NCBI RefSeq assembly: GCF_037039395.1
Contig: NZ_CP146242.1
Location: forward strand, 248,001-312,000
Direction of reading: 5' to 3'
DNA: 64,000 bases
Origin: Agrobacterium vitis
GTDB taxonomy: Bacteria; Pseudomonadota; Alphaproteobacteria; Rhizobiales; Rhizobiaceae
In this document: piece by piece, positions 36,930 to 46,648 of the stretch
Layout of the letters: each line of letters opens with the position of its first letter
How positions within the stretch are numbered: position 1 is the stretch's first letter
Position numbers and translations under genes: made by a program
The notes under the pieces: model-generated
Told to the model about the DNA's origin: nothing
The model's input: only the letters and a program-made list of their open reading frames with translations
Database searches by the model: none

Positions 36930-37493
36930 CTAGTCCTTTTTCCAGTCTTTAAGCGCAGCAAAGGGCGATGGGCGAATAATCTGCGCGCCTGTATCCTCGT
37001 TATGGCCTGAAAATTCAACGCCCGGCTTGCGCGGATAGGGGTCGATTGCCATGGCGGCAAACTCGGCGACCAGCGCGCCCGCATCGATCGTGTCGCCGAC
37101 GAAGGGTTCCGGCGCGTCCGGTCCGTCCGGGTCCAGCACCATTTCGCCCTGGCCGTCCAGCACAATGCGGGCAAGCTTGGAGCCTTCAGGCACGAAGACC
37201 TGCTCCACCTGTTCGCTAATCTGCGTCAGCACCGGCTCCAACGTCACGACGCAGGCCTGCTCGATCTCGCCTTCCACCACGCCCTTGATTCGCACACCGT
37301 CGCGCTTCCAGCGGCTGATCTGAAGTTCAGCCTTCAGGGAACGGACAGCCAGCACTTTCCAAAGCTGCGCCAGGCCTTGGCGCTCGGCGTCATTGGCCTC
37401 AAGGCGCACCCGTACGGCATTGGCGGAGACATGTCCGACCTTGACGTGATAGGAAAAAGGCGTGTTTGCCAGGGTTTGGCCTTGCGATTTCAT
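36930..37493 (-). CDS. DUF177 (YceD-like) protein
   Basis: A 187-residue YceD/DUF177 protein. The family is linked to 23S rRNA or ribosome assembly because it usually sits next to rpmF. Here rpmF is absent and plsX follows after 110 bases. The markers are VTLEPVLTQISEQVEQVFVP and the acidic C-terminal part ending in ALKDWKKD. The ATG overlaps the TGA of the preceding gene (ATGA), so the two are translationally coupled. Confidence 0.87.
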   Translation of the reverse strand: MKSQGQTLANTPFSYHVKVGHVSANAVRVRLEANDAERQGLAQLWKVLAVRSLKAELQISRWKRDGVRIKGVVEGEIEQACVVTLEPVLTQISEQVEQVFVPEGSKLARIVLDGQGEMVLDPDGPDAPEPFVGDTIDAGALVAEFAAMAIDPYPRKPGVEFSGHNEDTGAQIIRPSPFAALKDWKKD

Positions 37494-38044
37494 CGATGAA
37501 CCTGCTGCTCTGGAAGAGGAAATGCCAGCGATCCGGTGATCACGGCCTCTTCCGTCGTTTGTAAAAGATATGTTTCCGCTGTGATGGCCCAATGGGCCAG
37601 ATCCGTCATGGCCGGAAGCGCGGCTTCCGGCACGTCTGGATGGATATTGCGCCGAAAGCCGGCGGCAAGCGCACTCTCATCCTTCAAATCGAGTGCCTTG
37701 CCGTAGGATTCAAGGCGTCCATAGAACATTCCCGCCAATTTTTTCATTCGTTTGGGCACAGTCTGGTCGCCGACCCCCAATTCCCGGATGGAATGATCGA
37801 CATCCTGAAAAAATGCATCGATGATTTCCTGCGCCACTTCCTGACCGCTGCGCTCAGATTTCGCCGTGCGGCGCAGATAGAGAATCAGCACCAGCGACAG
37901 CATTTCGAAACGGCCCATCACGGTATCCGGCACGTTGAGCGCCTCATAAAACAGCGGTACGCGGGCGGTTTCCATCAGCACGGCATATTGACGGTCGATA
38001 ATCTGGCGGTTGTTGCGGCGGGTCTTGAACAGGGTGAAAATCAT
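37490..38044 (-). CDS. ubiquinol-cytochrome c chaperone family protein (CBP3/UQCC1-like)
   Basis: 184-residue bacterial homologue of mitochondrial CBP3/UQCC1, which helps assemble cytochrome b of the bc1 complex. The markers are ARVPLFYEALNVPDTVMGRF, MLSLVLILYLRR, SERSGQEVAQEIIDAFFQDVD and DHSIRELGVGD. It is the first gene of the leftward block (chaperone, DUF177, plsX, fabH) and overlaps DUF177 by four bases. Confidence 0.9.
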   Translation of the reverse strand: MIFTLFKTRRNNRQIIDRQYAVLMETARVPLFYEALNVPDTVMGRFEMLSLVLILYLRRTAKSERSGQEVAQEIIDAFFQDVDHSIRELGVGDQTVPKRMKKLAGMFYGRLESYGKALDLKDESALAAGFRRNIHPDVPEAALPAMTDLAHWAITAETYLLQTTEEAVITGSLAFPLPEQQVHR

Positions 38045-38375
38045 GGCAGCGCCTATTTTACGTGTTGCCGGCTATTCGTCCGATCCCTGGAGAAAGAGGC
38101 GCGACGGCCCGACCGATGTTGCATGATGACTAAAGCTGGTTTACCGAAGCAGTGATGAATTGCAATGCCGTTTTACCGGACAGGCCCTGCCGATGGCAAT
38201 CGCATCGGCCAAAGCGGGTTCTGGTTTGAAACATATCGTTGCTCAGTCTTTTCAGTTTCCCCGGAAAGGCCACAATGATATGGGCAAGACGCAAGCGGAT
38301 AAGTACAAGAAGCAACTGGCGCAAGAAATGGCTGGCGCAAGAACGAACCTGGCCTGCAGGCGGGCAGAAGAGAGC
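38045..38375. other. divergent intergenic region, UQCC-like chaperone / bamE
   Basis: 331 bases that must hold promoters for both directions. Open in frame with bamE for much of its length, but no start with a ribosome-binding site is better than those at the bamE start. Confidence 0.45.
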
Positions 38376-38885
38376 ATGATGGGAGATGCATCATTGAAGA
38401 GACGGTATTTCCGGCCCGACGCCAAGGCAATCGGCCTGGCCGCGATGACCTTGCTGATCGCAACCGGCGGCTTGACCGGCTGCACGACCGGCGAAGTTTT
38501 CCATAACGGCTATATTGTAGACCCGAAGGCGCTGGATCTGGTGCCGGTTGGTGCCAGCCGCGAACAGGTCCTGCTATCGCTCGGCACGCCGTCGACCACG
38601 GCGACCTTCGATGGCGAGGTATTCTATTATATCTCCCAGACCCGCAAGCGCCCTGTGGCCTTCATGAAGCAGCAGCTGGTCGATCAGCAGGTTCTGGCGA
38701 TTTACTTCGACAAGAACGGCACTGTGGCCCGGCGCGCCAATTACAGCATGAAGGACGGCAAGGTCTTCGACATGGTCTCGCGCACCACGCCAACCGGCGG
38801 CAAGGACCTCAGCTTCCTGCAACAGATCCTGTCGGGCGGCAACGGCGCTACCAACAGCATCAAGAACATGCTCGGCTTCCAATAA
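38376..38885 (+). CDS. bamE: outer-membrane assembly lipoprotein BamE
   Basis: Small lipoprotein of the BAM complex that inserts beta-barrels. The signal peptide ends at TGGLTGC (Cys36 from the ATG used). The SmpA/OmlA domain shows VPVGASREQVLLSLGTPSTT and DGEVFYYISQTRKR, then YSMKDGKVFDMVSRTTPTGG. The C-terminal QQILSGGNGATNSIKNMLGF is the rhizobial form. The start is open to question: ATG 38376, or TTG 38394, which has GGGAG eight bases upstream and would give MKRRYFRPD. A strong terminator follows. Confidence 0.93.
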   Translation: MMGDASLKRRYFRPDAKAIGLAAMTLLIATGGLTGCTTGEVFHNGYIVDPKALDLVPVGASREQVLLSLGTPSTTATFDGEVFYYISQTRKRPVAFMKQQLVDQQVLAIYFDKNGTVARRANYSMKDGKVFDMVSRTTPTGGKDLSFLQQILSGGNGATNSIKNMLGFQ

Positions 38886-38906
38886 GCCGAGCCTCAATAC
38901 CAAAAC

Positions 38907-38938
38907 AAAACCCGCGGCCTCACGGTCGCGGGTTTTTC
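38907..38938 (+). terminator. Rho-independent terminator of bamE
   Basis: AAACCCGCG and CGCGGGTTT form a perfect 9-pair stem with a 10-base loop and T residues after it, 22 bases past the stop codon. The A-tract on the other side could make it work for the convergent hppA as well. Confidence 0.88.
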
Positions 38939-38963
38939 TGTGTTTGCGCTCTATGATTCGCCC

Positions 38964-41102
38964 TCAGCCAGCGAGAATTGCCAGCAGCAACAGGGCAACG
39001 ATATTGGTGATCTTGATGGCCGGATTGACGGCAGGACCTGCCGTATCCTTGTAGGGATCGCCAACCGTATCGCCTGTCACCGACGCCTTATGGGCGTCTG
39101 ACCCTTTGAGATGCCTTGTGCCGTCCTTGTCAACAAAGCCGTCCTCGAAGCTTTTCTTGGCATTGTCCCAGGCGCCCCCGCCCGAGGTCATGGAAATTGC
39201 CACGAACAGGCCGTTGACGATGACACCCAACAAGGAGGCCCCCAGTGCCGCAAAGGCCGAGGCCTTGGAGCCGGAGACCAGCAGCACGCCGAAATAGACG
39301 ACGATGGGCGCCAGCACCGGCAGCAATGACGGCACGATCATTTCGCGGATTGCCGCCCTGGTGAGGATATCCACAGCGCGGCCATAATCCGGCTTCTCGG
39401 TGCCCTGCATGATGCCGGGCTTTTCGCGGAACTGGCGGCGCACTTCCTCGACGATAGAGCCAGCGGCCCGTCCCACCGCCGTCATGGCGATACCGCCGAA
39501 CAGATAGGGGATGAGACCACCAAAGATCAGCCCGGCCACCACATAAGGATTGGAGAGGCTGAAGGAAATGTCGCCGATCCCGGCGAAATAGGGGTATTGA
39601 TCCCCATTGGCGGCGAAATATTGCAGATCGTTGGAATAGGCGGCAAACAGCACAAGCGCGCCCAGCCCTGCCGAACCGATGGCATAGCCCTTGGTAACGG
39701 CCTTTGTCGTATTGCCAACCGCGTCCAGCGCGTCGGTAACCTTACGCACCTCCGGCGGCAGATGCGCCATTTCGGCGATGCCGCCAGCATTGTCGGTCAC
39801 AGGACCGAAAGCGTCGAGCGTCACGATCATACCGGCCAGCCCCAGCATGGTGGTGACGGCGATGGCTGTGCCAAACAGACCGGCGAGTTGATAGGTGGAG
39901 ATGATGCCACCGATGATCACCAGCGCTGGCAGCGCGGTTGACTCAAGGGAAACCGCCAGCCCCTGGATAACGTTGGTGCCGTGGCCGGTCACCGACGCCT
40001 GGGCGATGGAATTGACCGGGCGTTTGTTGGTTCCGGTATAGTATTCGGTGATGACAACGATCAGCGCGGTCACGACCAGACCGAGAATGCCGCAAATAAA
40101 CAGATTGACGCCGGTGATAGCCTGACCTGCAACGCTGCCAATCGCACCCCAACCGATGGTGAACTGGGTTGCCACGGCCAGACCGATGATCGAAAGCAGG
40201 CCAGTGACGACCAGGCCTTTGTAGAGCGCGCCCATGATCGAGCCATTGACGCCGAGCTTGACGAAAAACGTACCGGCAATCGAGGTCAGGATGCAGGTGC
40301 CGCAAATCGCCAGCGGATAGATCATCGCGCTTTCCAGTATCGCGCTTCCCGCAAAGAAAATCGCCGCCAGCACCATGGTGGCGACCACGGAGACCGCATA
40401 GGTCTCAAACAGGTCGGCGGCCATGCCGGCGCAATCGCCGACATTATCACCGACATTATCGGCAATGGTGGCGGGGTTGCGTGGATCGTCCTCGGGAATG
40501 CCCGCCTCGACCTTGCCGACGAGATCGCCGCCGACATCGGCGCCCTTGGTGAAGATACCGCCGCCAAGCCGGGCGAAGATCGAGATCAGCGAAGCGCCGA
40601 AGCCGAGCGCCACCAACGCATCGATGACATCGCGCGAGCCGTTGGCATGGCCAAGACCATAGGTCAGAATGAGATAATAAACGGAGACTCCGAGAAGAGC
40701 GAGACCTGCCACCAGCATGCCGGTAATGGCCCCGGATTTGAAGGCGATGTCGAGACCGGCGGCCAGGCTCTGGGCCGAGGCCTGCGCGGTGCGGACATTG
40801 GCGCGCACCGAAACATGCATGCCGATAAAGCCCGCCGCACCAGAGAGAACCGCGCCGATCAGGAAGCCAATGGCAGCCTCACCCGACAACAGATACCAGA
40901 CGCCTGCAAACACCACGGCGCCAACGATAGCGATGGTCAGATATTGGCGGGCCAGATAGGCCTGCGCGCCCTCGCGGATATAGCCGGCGATTTCCTGCAT
41001 GCGCGGCGTGCCCTGGTCAGCGGCCAGCACCGCCTGCGTTGCCCAGACCGCATAGGCCACCGAAATCAAGCCACATAGAATTATGCCTAACAGAACTGCC
41101 AT
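38964..41102 (-). CDS. hppA: H+-translocating inorganic pyrophosphatase (membrane)
   Basis: Polytopic (about 16 helices) ion pump that uses PPi hydrolysis to move protons across the inner membrane or acidocalcisome membrane. 712 residues. The PPi/Mg motifs are [20 protein letters not shown] and [19 protein letters not shown]. Lys467 in [10 protein letters not shown] places it in the K+-independent class (K+-dependent enzymes have Ala there). It converges on bamE. Confidence 0.97.
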   Translation of the reverse strand: MAVLLGIILCGLISVAYAVWATQAVLAADQGTPRMQEIAGYIREGAQAYLARQYLTIAIVGAVVFAGVWYLLSGEAAIGFLIGAVLSGAAGFIGMHVSVRANVRTAQASAQSLAAGLDIAFKSGAITGMLVAGLALLGVSVYYLILTYGLGHANGSRDVIDALVALGFGASLISIFARLGGGIFTKGADVGGDLVGKVEAGIPEDDPRNPATIADNVGDNVGDCAGMAADLFETYAVSVVATMVLAAIFFAGSAILESAMIYPLAICGTCILTSIAGTFFVKLGVNGSIMGALYKGLVVTGLLSIIGLAVATQFTIGWGAIGSVAGQAITGVNLFICGILGLVVTALIVVITEYYTGTNKRPVNSIAQASVTGHGTNVIQGLAVSLESTALPALVIIGGIISTYQLAGLFGTAIAVTTMLGLAGMIVTLDAFGPVTDNAGGIAEMAHLPPEVRKVTDALDAVGNTTKAVTKGYAIGSAGLGALVLFAAYSNDLQYFAANGDQYPYFAGIGDISFSLSNPYVVAGLIFGGLIPYLFGGIAMTAVGRAAGSIVEEVRRQFREKPGIMQGTEKPDYGRAVDILTRAAIREMIVPSLLPVLAPIVVYFGVLLVSGSKASAFAALGASLLGVIVNGLFVAISMTSGGGAWDNAKKSFEDGFVDKDGTRHLKGSDAHKASVTGDTVGDPYKDTAGPAVNPAIKITNIVALLLLAILAG

Positions 41103-41298
41103 TCCAACGCCTCCCTGTTGTACACCGCCCTCTCCTCAAAGGACGTTGCCTGTTTCTAAGGCAGAGTGCGCTTCTCACGCTGCAAAGGTCAAGAGCGTGC
41201 AACCGGATTTCAAAGCGTCCTGCCGTGCCAGAACGCAATCGACAACCGCCGGGAATGTTCCGCCGTAAAGAGCTTTGTTGAGGGGGTATCTGGAGCCG

Positions 41299-42525
41299 TC
41301 AGGCCTTGGCGCGACGCTCGGCAAGCAATTGCAGCGCAATCAGCACGAGGCAAAGCACGGTTACCGGCCAGATCACCAGGTTCATCACCGACCAGCCATA
41401 GGCGGTAAACACCTTGCCGGAAGAAAAGGACGAGAGGGCAACCGTGCTGAACAGGATGATGTCATGGAAACCCTGAACCTTATCGGCTTCCTGTGGCCGA
41501 TAGGAGGAGGCAACAATGGCTGTCGCGCCGATGAAGCCGAAATTCCAGCCGATGCCGAGCAGCACCAGCGCGCCCCAGAAATTCCAGAGTTCAACGCCCA
41601 TATGCGCGACGACGGCGCAGCCCATCAGGATCAACAGACCGGCGGCGACAACTTTTTCCGCTCCGAACCGGCGGATCAGCCGTCCGGTGAAGAAGCTGGG
41701 CGCGAACATGGCGATGACATGCCATTGAATGCCGAGTGTTGCCTGATCGGAGGTAAAGCCGCAGCCGATCACCATGGCGAGCGGCGCACCCGTCATCATG
41801 AAGGTCATCAATGCATAGGTGCAGATGCCGCAGATCATCCCGGTAATGAAGCGTTGCGTCAGCACGATCTCGCGCAGTGGGCGAGCAGGCTTGGCGCTGT
41901 CATCGTGGTGGCCGAGCGGCTGCCCCAGATGAACGAAGCTGAGAATCGCAATGGCCAGCAGCATCAGCGGCGCCAGCGCCAGAAATGCACCGGCAAACAA
42001 CACCGGCTCGAACAGATCTTTCAGCCAGATCGCCAATTGCGGGCCAAGAATAGCCGAAACGATGCCGCCTGCGAGAATCCAGGAAATGGCCTCGCCCTTG
42101 AAATAGCTGGGCGAACTGTCGGCTGCGGCAAAACGGATCTTCTGGGTAAAGCCACTGGAAAGACCGACCAGCAGCAGGCCAAAGGCAAACAGCCAGAAAT
42201 CGATCCTGAACAGCGCCAGCGTGGCGACCAATCCGCCAATCGCCGCCGAGCCTGCCCCGATGATGAAGGCAGCCTTGCGGCCAAACAAGCGGGACGCAAT
42301 GGCAATGGCCACCGCACCAAGCGCAACGCCAATGTTGAAGCCGGTGAGCGGCGCTGTCGCCAGCGATTTATCGGCACCCAGCATTTGGTAACCGGCAAGC
42401 CCGCCCAGGGAAAAGGACAGGGGCGCTACAGAGCCCAGCACCGCCTGAGCAGCGGTCAGAATAGCAACGGTGCGCTTGGCGCCTCGCAACTGATGTTCAA
42501 GGCCAGTGCTGCTTTCCACTGCCAT
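41299..42525 (-). CDS. MFS transporter
   Basis: Major facilitator with 12 predicted helices and 408 residues. The loop between helices 2 and 3 contains ASRLFGRKAAFIIGAG, the family A motif in weaker form. It is near YbfB/YjiJ- and drug/sugar-porter-like proteins, and the substrate cannot be told. It lies between nusB and hppA, where some alphaproteobacteria have thiL. It starts 26 bases downstream of the nusB stop, so co-transcription with nusB is possible. Confidence 0.85.
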   Translation of the reverse strand: MAVESSTGLEHQLRGAKRTVAILTAAQAVLGSVAPLSFSLGGLAGYQMLGADKSLATAPLTGFNIGVALGAVAIAIASRLFGRKAAFIIGAGSAAIGGLVATLALFRIDFWLFAFGLLLVGLSSGFTQKIRFAAADSSPSYFKGEAISWILAGGIVSAILGPQLAIWLKDLFEPVLFAGAFLALAPLMLLAIAILSFVHLGQPLGHHDDSAKPARPLREIVLTQRFITGMICGICTYALMTFMMTGAPLAMVIGCGFTSDQATLGIQWHVIAMFAPSFFTGRLIRRFGAEKVVAAGLLILMGCAVVAHMGVELWNFWGALVLLGIGWNFGFIGATAIVASSYRPQEADKVQGFHDIILFSTVALSSFSSGKVFTAYGWSVMNLVIWPVTVLCLVLIALQLLAERRAKA

Positions 42526-42551
42526 GTCCCTGCCCTTCCCCCGAAGGGCCG

Positions 42552-43034
42552 TTACTTGACTGCGGGAACCCTGACCTGCTTGGCAATCCGGTCAAGCACC
42601 GCATTGACCAGCTTGGGCTCATCTTCCTGGAAAAAGGCGTGGGCAATCTCGACATATTCCGTGACGATCACCGCAATAGGAACATCCTTGCGTTCCAGCA
42701 ATTCAAACGTACCAGCCCGCAGAATGGCCCGCACGGTGCTGTCCACCCGGGCCAGCGACCAATCATCCTGCAAGGCCTGACGGATCAGCGGGTCGATCTT
42801 GGTCTGGTCGCGGACCACACCGGCCACGATGGAGCGAAACCAGGAGGCATCGGCCTTCAGATAGGTTTCGCCGTCGATTTCCTGACCGAGACGATGGGTC
42901 TCGTATTCAGCAACGACTTCGAGAACGCCGGTGCCGCCGATATCCATCTGGTAAAGCGCCTGCACGGCGGCAAGCCGTGCTGCGCCGCGCTGGTTGGCGG
43001 TCTTTACCGGTGGTTTGTTATTTTCGGTCGTCAT
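42552..43034 (-). CDS. nusB: transcription antitermination factor NusB
   Basis: RNA-binding subunit of the rRNA antitermination complex. 160 residues, with the alpha-helical core [17 protein letters not shown], then [24 protein letters not shown] segments ([18 protein letters not shown]) and [31 protein letters not shown] at the end. The ATG lies four bases after the ribH stop, the standard ribH-nusB coupling. An in-frame TTG 15 bases earlier overlaps ribH and is less likely. Confidence 0.96.
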   Translation of the reverse strand: MTTENNKPPVKTANQRGAARLAAVQALYQMDIGGTGVLEVVAEYETHRLGQEIDGETYLKADASWFRSIVAGVVRDQTKIDPLIRQALQDDWSLARVDSTVRAILRAGTFELLERKDVPIAVIVTEYVEIAHAFFQEDEPKLVNAVLDRIAKQVRVPAVK

Positions 43035-43038
43035 CGGT

Positions 43039-43497
43039 TCAACCACCAAATTTCTGCTTCAGGGCAATCATCGTCAGGGCGGCGCGAGCGGCAAAGCCAC
43101 CCTTATCCTTGTCCGTCCGCTTGACGCGGGCCCAGGCCTGTTCGTCATTCTCCACCGTCAGGATGCCGTTGCCGATGGCAAGCGATTCTGAGACGGAAAG
43201 ATCCATCAGGGCGCGGGAGGATTCGTTGGCGACGATATCGAAGTGATAGGTCTCGCCCCTGATAACCATGCCGAGAGCCACATAGCCATCATAGACCACG
43301 CCGCCATTGTCGGCGCCGTCGAGCGCCATGGAAATCGCTGCGGGAACTTCGAGCGCGCCCATGACAGTAACGATGTCATAGCTGGCGCCAGCCTCATCCA
43401 GCACCGCCTTGGCGCCGTCCAGAAGCGCATCGGCCATGTCGTCGTAGAAACGGGCCTCGACAATAAGAAGGTGCGGTGCGGAATACTGGTCAGACAT
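43039..43497 (-). CDS. ribH: 6,7-dimethyl-8-ribityllumazine synthase
   Basis: Penultimate step of riboflavin synthesis. The 152 residues carry the substrate loop [11 protein letters not shown] and the catalytic His in [16 protein letters not shown]. It is translationally close to nusB. I looked for an FMN riboswitch upstream and saw none. Confidence 0.96.
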   Translation of the reverse strand: MSDQYSAPHLLIVEARFYDDMADALLDGAKAVLDEAGASYDIVTVMGALEVPAAISMALDGADNGGVVYDGYVALGMVIRGETYHFDIVANESSRALMDLSVSESLAIGNGILTVENDEQAWARVKRTDKDKGGFAARAALTMIALKQKFGG

Positions 43498-44027
43498 AAG
43501 CGGTCACCCCGGAACGGATGGAGAAAATGGCAATGATTGGATGCGGGGTCAAACCATGCCCTACCCCGAATGGCAAGTGTTTTTCCGCAAAACCCGCCGA
43601 AATGCCGCCAAAGCCTTGCAATCCTGCTCCCTTGGCCGCCCACCTCCAGCACTCTCGCACATTATTGTGACCAAGCCCGCAAAATACCGGTTTTGCGCCT
43701 GCAGAAGACATTTTACTGACTCATCGGTCATTGGAAGGCGCGCCACTGAGGCAGGCACAACAGAAGACGCCCTTCGTCAGCCCGCTGATAAATATCAGTA
43801 ATCCTGCAAAAAACCGGGCCAGAAAACCGGGACTGATAAGTGGCCAGCGGCGACACTTTCGCCCGCGCTAAAAATGGCGATTTGATGAAAATCAAGATGA
43901 CGGATTTGTAACCCATCAAGGCGGTCTGAGGGCTGGAAATCGCCTTTGTTGCGACGCACATCAATCATCACCGGCAAGCGTCTTGGACGAGATAAGCCGG
44001 GGGATAATTTGGATCAGGAGATTACCG
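43498..44027. other. 530-base region between ribH and a divergent secreted-protein gene
   Basis: Holds the ribH promoter and that of the plus-strand gene at 44028. Several short frames exist but none has a ribosome-binding site or known product. The motif AAAACCGGG is repeated at about 43810-43830, without further structure. Confidence 0.5.
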
Positions 44028-44387
44028 ATGAACCGTGTCGGACATATGCTCAGTGCTTCTACCGTCGCCGCCATTTCTTTCGGTGGCGCATCCCAGGCCG
44101 CTATTGAAGTGGCCTCCGAAGATGGTCATCCTCAGTCAGTACAGGCAATTGTCGGCAACCGACTGACAGTCGTGCCGCTGCGTGGCCTTCAGACATCCGA
44201 CCCAATGCGCCAGGCGCTGGATGCCCAGGACCCACATTCCGCCCAGGCGCGCAAGTTGCAGGCCGCTATTATTGCCAATCCGAAATTGATGCGTCAGCTC
44301 GATGGCCAGGGCGTCGATGTCACCACCATTGTTGGCATGGTCACAGTCGATGACGGCAGCATCTCGGTGTTTACGGCCTCTGCCTGA
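44028..44387 (+). CDS. small secreted protein, unknown function
   Basis: A 119-residue protein starting MNRVGHMLSASTVAAISFGG, a signal peptide ending near SQAA. The mature part has no Cys and no known motif; IVGNRLTVVPLRGLQ and VVDVTTIVGMVTVDDGS-like stretches (VDVTTIVGMVTVDDGS) may be beta-rich. AGGAG eight bases before the ATG gives a sound start. It lies on the opposite strand inside the ribE-ribH interval and so splits the leftward riboflavin gene group. Confidence 0.75.
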   Translation: MNRVGHMLSASTVAAISFGGASQAAIEVASEDGHPQSVQAIVGNRLTVVPLRGLQTSDPMRQALDAQDPHSAQARKLQAAIIANPKLMRQLDGQGVDVTTIVGMVTVDDGSISVFTASA

Positions 44388-44448
44388 CGGATCTGTGCGG
44401 AAGGAGCTACCCGGCCCTTCCGCCCTTTCTCACAAAGCGCATAGGTTT

Positions 44449-45060
44449 TTACGCCTTTGGAAATTCCGCGAGCCTTGCCGCATAGCGCGCCATGGTATCG
44501 ACTTCGAAATTGACGAAATCGCCGACTTCCCGGTCGCCCCAGGTGGTCACTTCCAGCGTGTGGCGGATCAGCAGGATGTCAAAGTCGCAGCCCTCGACAC
44601 CATTGACCGTGAGCGAGGTTCCGTCCAGCGCAACCGAACCCTTCGGAGCGACGAAACGGGCCAGGTGCTCGGGTACCCGCAGGGTGAATCGGGTCGCATC
44701 GCCTTCGGCTTTGATCGCCAGGATCTCGGCCTTGTCATCGACATGACCCGAGACGATATGGCCGCCAAGTTCGTCGCCGATTTTCAACGAGCGTTCCAGG
44801 TTGATCCGTGTGCCTTTTTGCCAGCTGCCGATGGTGGTCAGTCGCAGGGCTTCTTCCCAGGCTTCCACTTCAAACCACCGCGCATTGCTGCCTGTTTCAG
44901 GCAGACCGGTGACTGTCAGGCAGGTCCCGGAATGCGCGATGGACGCGCCCATGTCGATCGTTGCCGGATCATAGGATGTGGCGATGCGCAGCTTTACGCC
45001 TTCCTTCAGAGGCACGACTTCTTCCACGGTGCCTATATCGGTGACAATGCCTGTAAACAT
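44449..45060 (-). CDS. ribE: riboflavin synthase alpha subunit
   Basis: Dismutates two lumazines to riboflavin. 203 residues with two similar barrel halves, opening MFTGIVTDIGTVEEV, with SGTCLTVTG in the first half and DGTSLTVNGVEG in the second. The ATG overlaps the ribD stop by one base (TGATG). It belongs to the glyA-nrdR-ribD-ribE run. Confidence 0.96.
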   Translation of the reverse strand: MFTGIVTDIGTVEEVVPLKEGVKLRIATSYDPATIDMGASIAHSGTCLTVTGLPETGSNARWFEVEAWEEALRLTTIGSWQKGTRINLERSLKIGDELGGHIVSGHVDDKAEILAIKAEGDATRFTLRVPEHLARFVAPKGSVALDGTSLTVNGVEGCDFDILLIRHTLEVTTWGDREVGDFVNFEVDTMARYAARLAEFPKA

Positions 45061-46160
45061 CAGAAATCCCGCTCATATTCATCAAACCGATCCGCGCCGA
45101 AGGTCACACTGCGCAGATGACGAAAATTTTCCGGTATATTGGCAGGCGTGATCGGCGATGCAAGACCACTACGGCCGATTTCATCCGGTCCCTGGTAAAG
45201 ATGGATGCGATCCACCAGGCCCGCGTTCAGGAAGGCCTTTGCCGCAGCAGCCCCACCTTCGACCAGCAGGGAAGACATGCCCTGCACAGCCAGTTGACCC
45301 AGGAGATCGTCAAGATCGGCGACCGGCCAGACATCAACGCCCACAGCCTGCAATGCCGTGCGGCTCGCCTCGAAACTTTCCATGCAGGTAAAGCTGGAAG
45401 GCTCACCGCAGGCGCAAACCGTTGGCATTTGACCCGCCGTTTTCACCAGTTTCGAGCCAAGTGGCAGTTCCAGCCGCCGGTCGAGCACGATGCGCATCGG
45501 CGACAGATGGGTCTGTCCAGCCAGCCGCACCGTCAGTTCCGGATCATCGGCCTTTGCCGTGCCAATCCCGACCAGAATGGCATCACTTTCAGCGCGCAGC
45601 AACTGCACCTGGGTACGGGCCAGCGGCCCGGTAATCGCCACCTGCCCCTCGCCCGCCCGGCCAATCATGCCATCACGCGACAGGGCCAGTTTCAGCGTCA
45701 CATGTGGGCGCTGTTTCGTCTGGCGGGTCAAATAGCCGGCGAGACCATAGCGCGCCTCGCGCTCCAGCACGCCGGTCACCACCTCAATCCCCGCGTCCGT
45801 CAGGATGGACAGACCGCGGCCTGAAACACGCGGGTCCGGGTCGGTGACGGCAACGACAACCCGTGCCACGCCAGCCTCAACCAGCGCGTCGGCACAAGGC
45901 GGGGTCTTGCCATGATGGGAACAGGGTTCAAGCGTCACATAGGCCGTCGCGCCCCGGGCTTTTTCACCGGCAATCGCCAGGGCCTGACGCTCCGCATGCG
46001 GGCGTCCGCCAATGGCTGTAACGGCTGATCCTATGATTTTTCCATCGGCGACGATAACGCAGCCAACTGATGGGTTTGTCAGCGTTTGCCCAAGATGACT
46101 GCGGCCGAGCCGGATCGCTGCCGCCATGAACCGCTGATCATCGGGCTGTTCGCGCACCAT
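45060..46160 (-). CDS. ribD: bifunctional riboflavin deaminase/reductase RibD
   Basis: Two successive steps of riboflavin synthesis in one chain of 366 residues. The deaminase half has the zinc site GGRPHAERQAL and VTLEPCSHHGKTPPCADALV. The reductase half has RPHVTLKLALSRDG, then the DAILVGIGTAKADDPELTVR segment and LLVEGGAAAAKAFL. It starts two bases after the nrdR stop and overlaps ribE by one base. Confidence 0.96.
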   Translation of the reverse strand: MVREQPDDQRFMAAAIRLGRSHLGQTLTNPSVGCVIVADGKIIGSAVTAIGGRPHAERQALAIAGEKARGATAYVTLEPCSHHGKTPPCADALVEAGVARVVVAVTDPDPRVSGRGLSILTDAGIEVVTGVLEREARYGLAGYLTRQTKQRPHVTLKLALSRDGMIGRAGEGQVAITGPLARTQVQLLRAESDAILVGIGTAKADDPELTVRLAGQTHLSPMRIVLDRRLELPLGSKLVKTAGQMPTVCACGEPSSFTCMESFEASRTALQAVGVDVWPVADLDDLLGQLAVQGMSSLLVEGGAAAAKAFLNAGLVDRIHLYQGPDEIGRSGLASPITPANIPENFRHLRSVTFGADRFDEYERDF

Positions 46161-46162
46161 AC

Positions 46163-46639
46163 TTACCCCGGCTCGTGATCCTGGGAAATCTTGGCGGTAA
46201 TTTCGGAAATGACCTGCTCGAAATCCTCGGCATGGGAAAAATCGCGATAGACCGAGGCGTAACGCACGAAAGCCACGTCATCGAGACTTTTCAGCGCTTC
46301 CAGCACCTGCAAGCCGATCTGTTCGGAGGAAATTTCCGTCTCGCCGGAGCTTTCCAGCCGCCTGACGATGCCCGAGACTGCCCTTTCGATCCGGTCCCGG
46401 TCGACGGGACGTTTGCGAAGGGCAATCTCGAAAGACCGCACCAGCTTGTTGCGGTCGAAAGGCGCCTTGCGGCCCGTCTTTTTCAACACGGTCAGCTCGC
46501 GCAGTTGCACGCGCTCGAACGTGGTGAAGCGGCCGCCGCAATCCGGGCAGATCCGACGCCGGCGGATGGCGCTATTGTCCTCCGCCGGGCGTGAATCCTT
46601 GACCTGGGTATCGTCCGAACCGCAAAACGGGCACCGCAT
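46163..46639 (-). CDS. nrdR: transcriptional repressor NrdR
   Basis: ATP/dATP-sensing repressor of ribonucleotide reductase genes. 158 residues: zinc ribbon [15 protein letters not shown]...[13 protein letters not shown], then an ATP-cone ([40 protein letters not shown]). It is nine bases after glyA, as in most rhizobia. Binding sites (NrdR boxes) would be at nrd genes elsewhere. Confidence 0.97.
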   Translation of the reverse strand: MRCPFCGSDDTQVKDSRPAEDNSAIRRRRICPDCGGRFTTFERVQLRELTVLKKTGRKAPFDRNKLVRSFEIALRKRPVDRDRIERAVSGIVRRLESSGETEISSEQIGLQVLEALKSLDDVAFVRYASVYRDFSHAEDFEQVISEITAKISQDHEPG

Positions 46640-46648
46640 CTATTCGCC

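Noticed and set aside
43498..43720. FMN riboswitch before ribH
   Set aside because: The AGGGCGGGG...CCCCACCGG-type core is absent.
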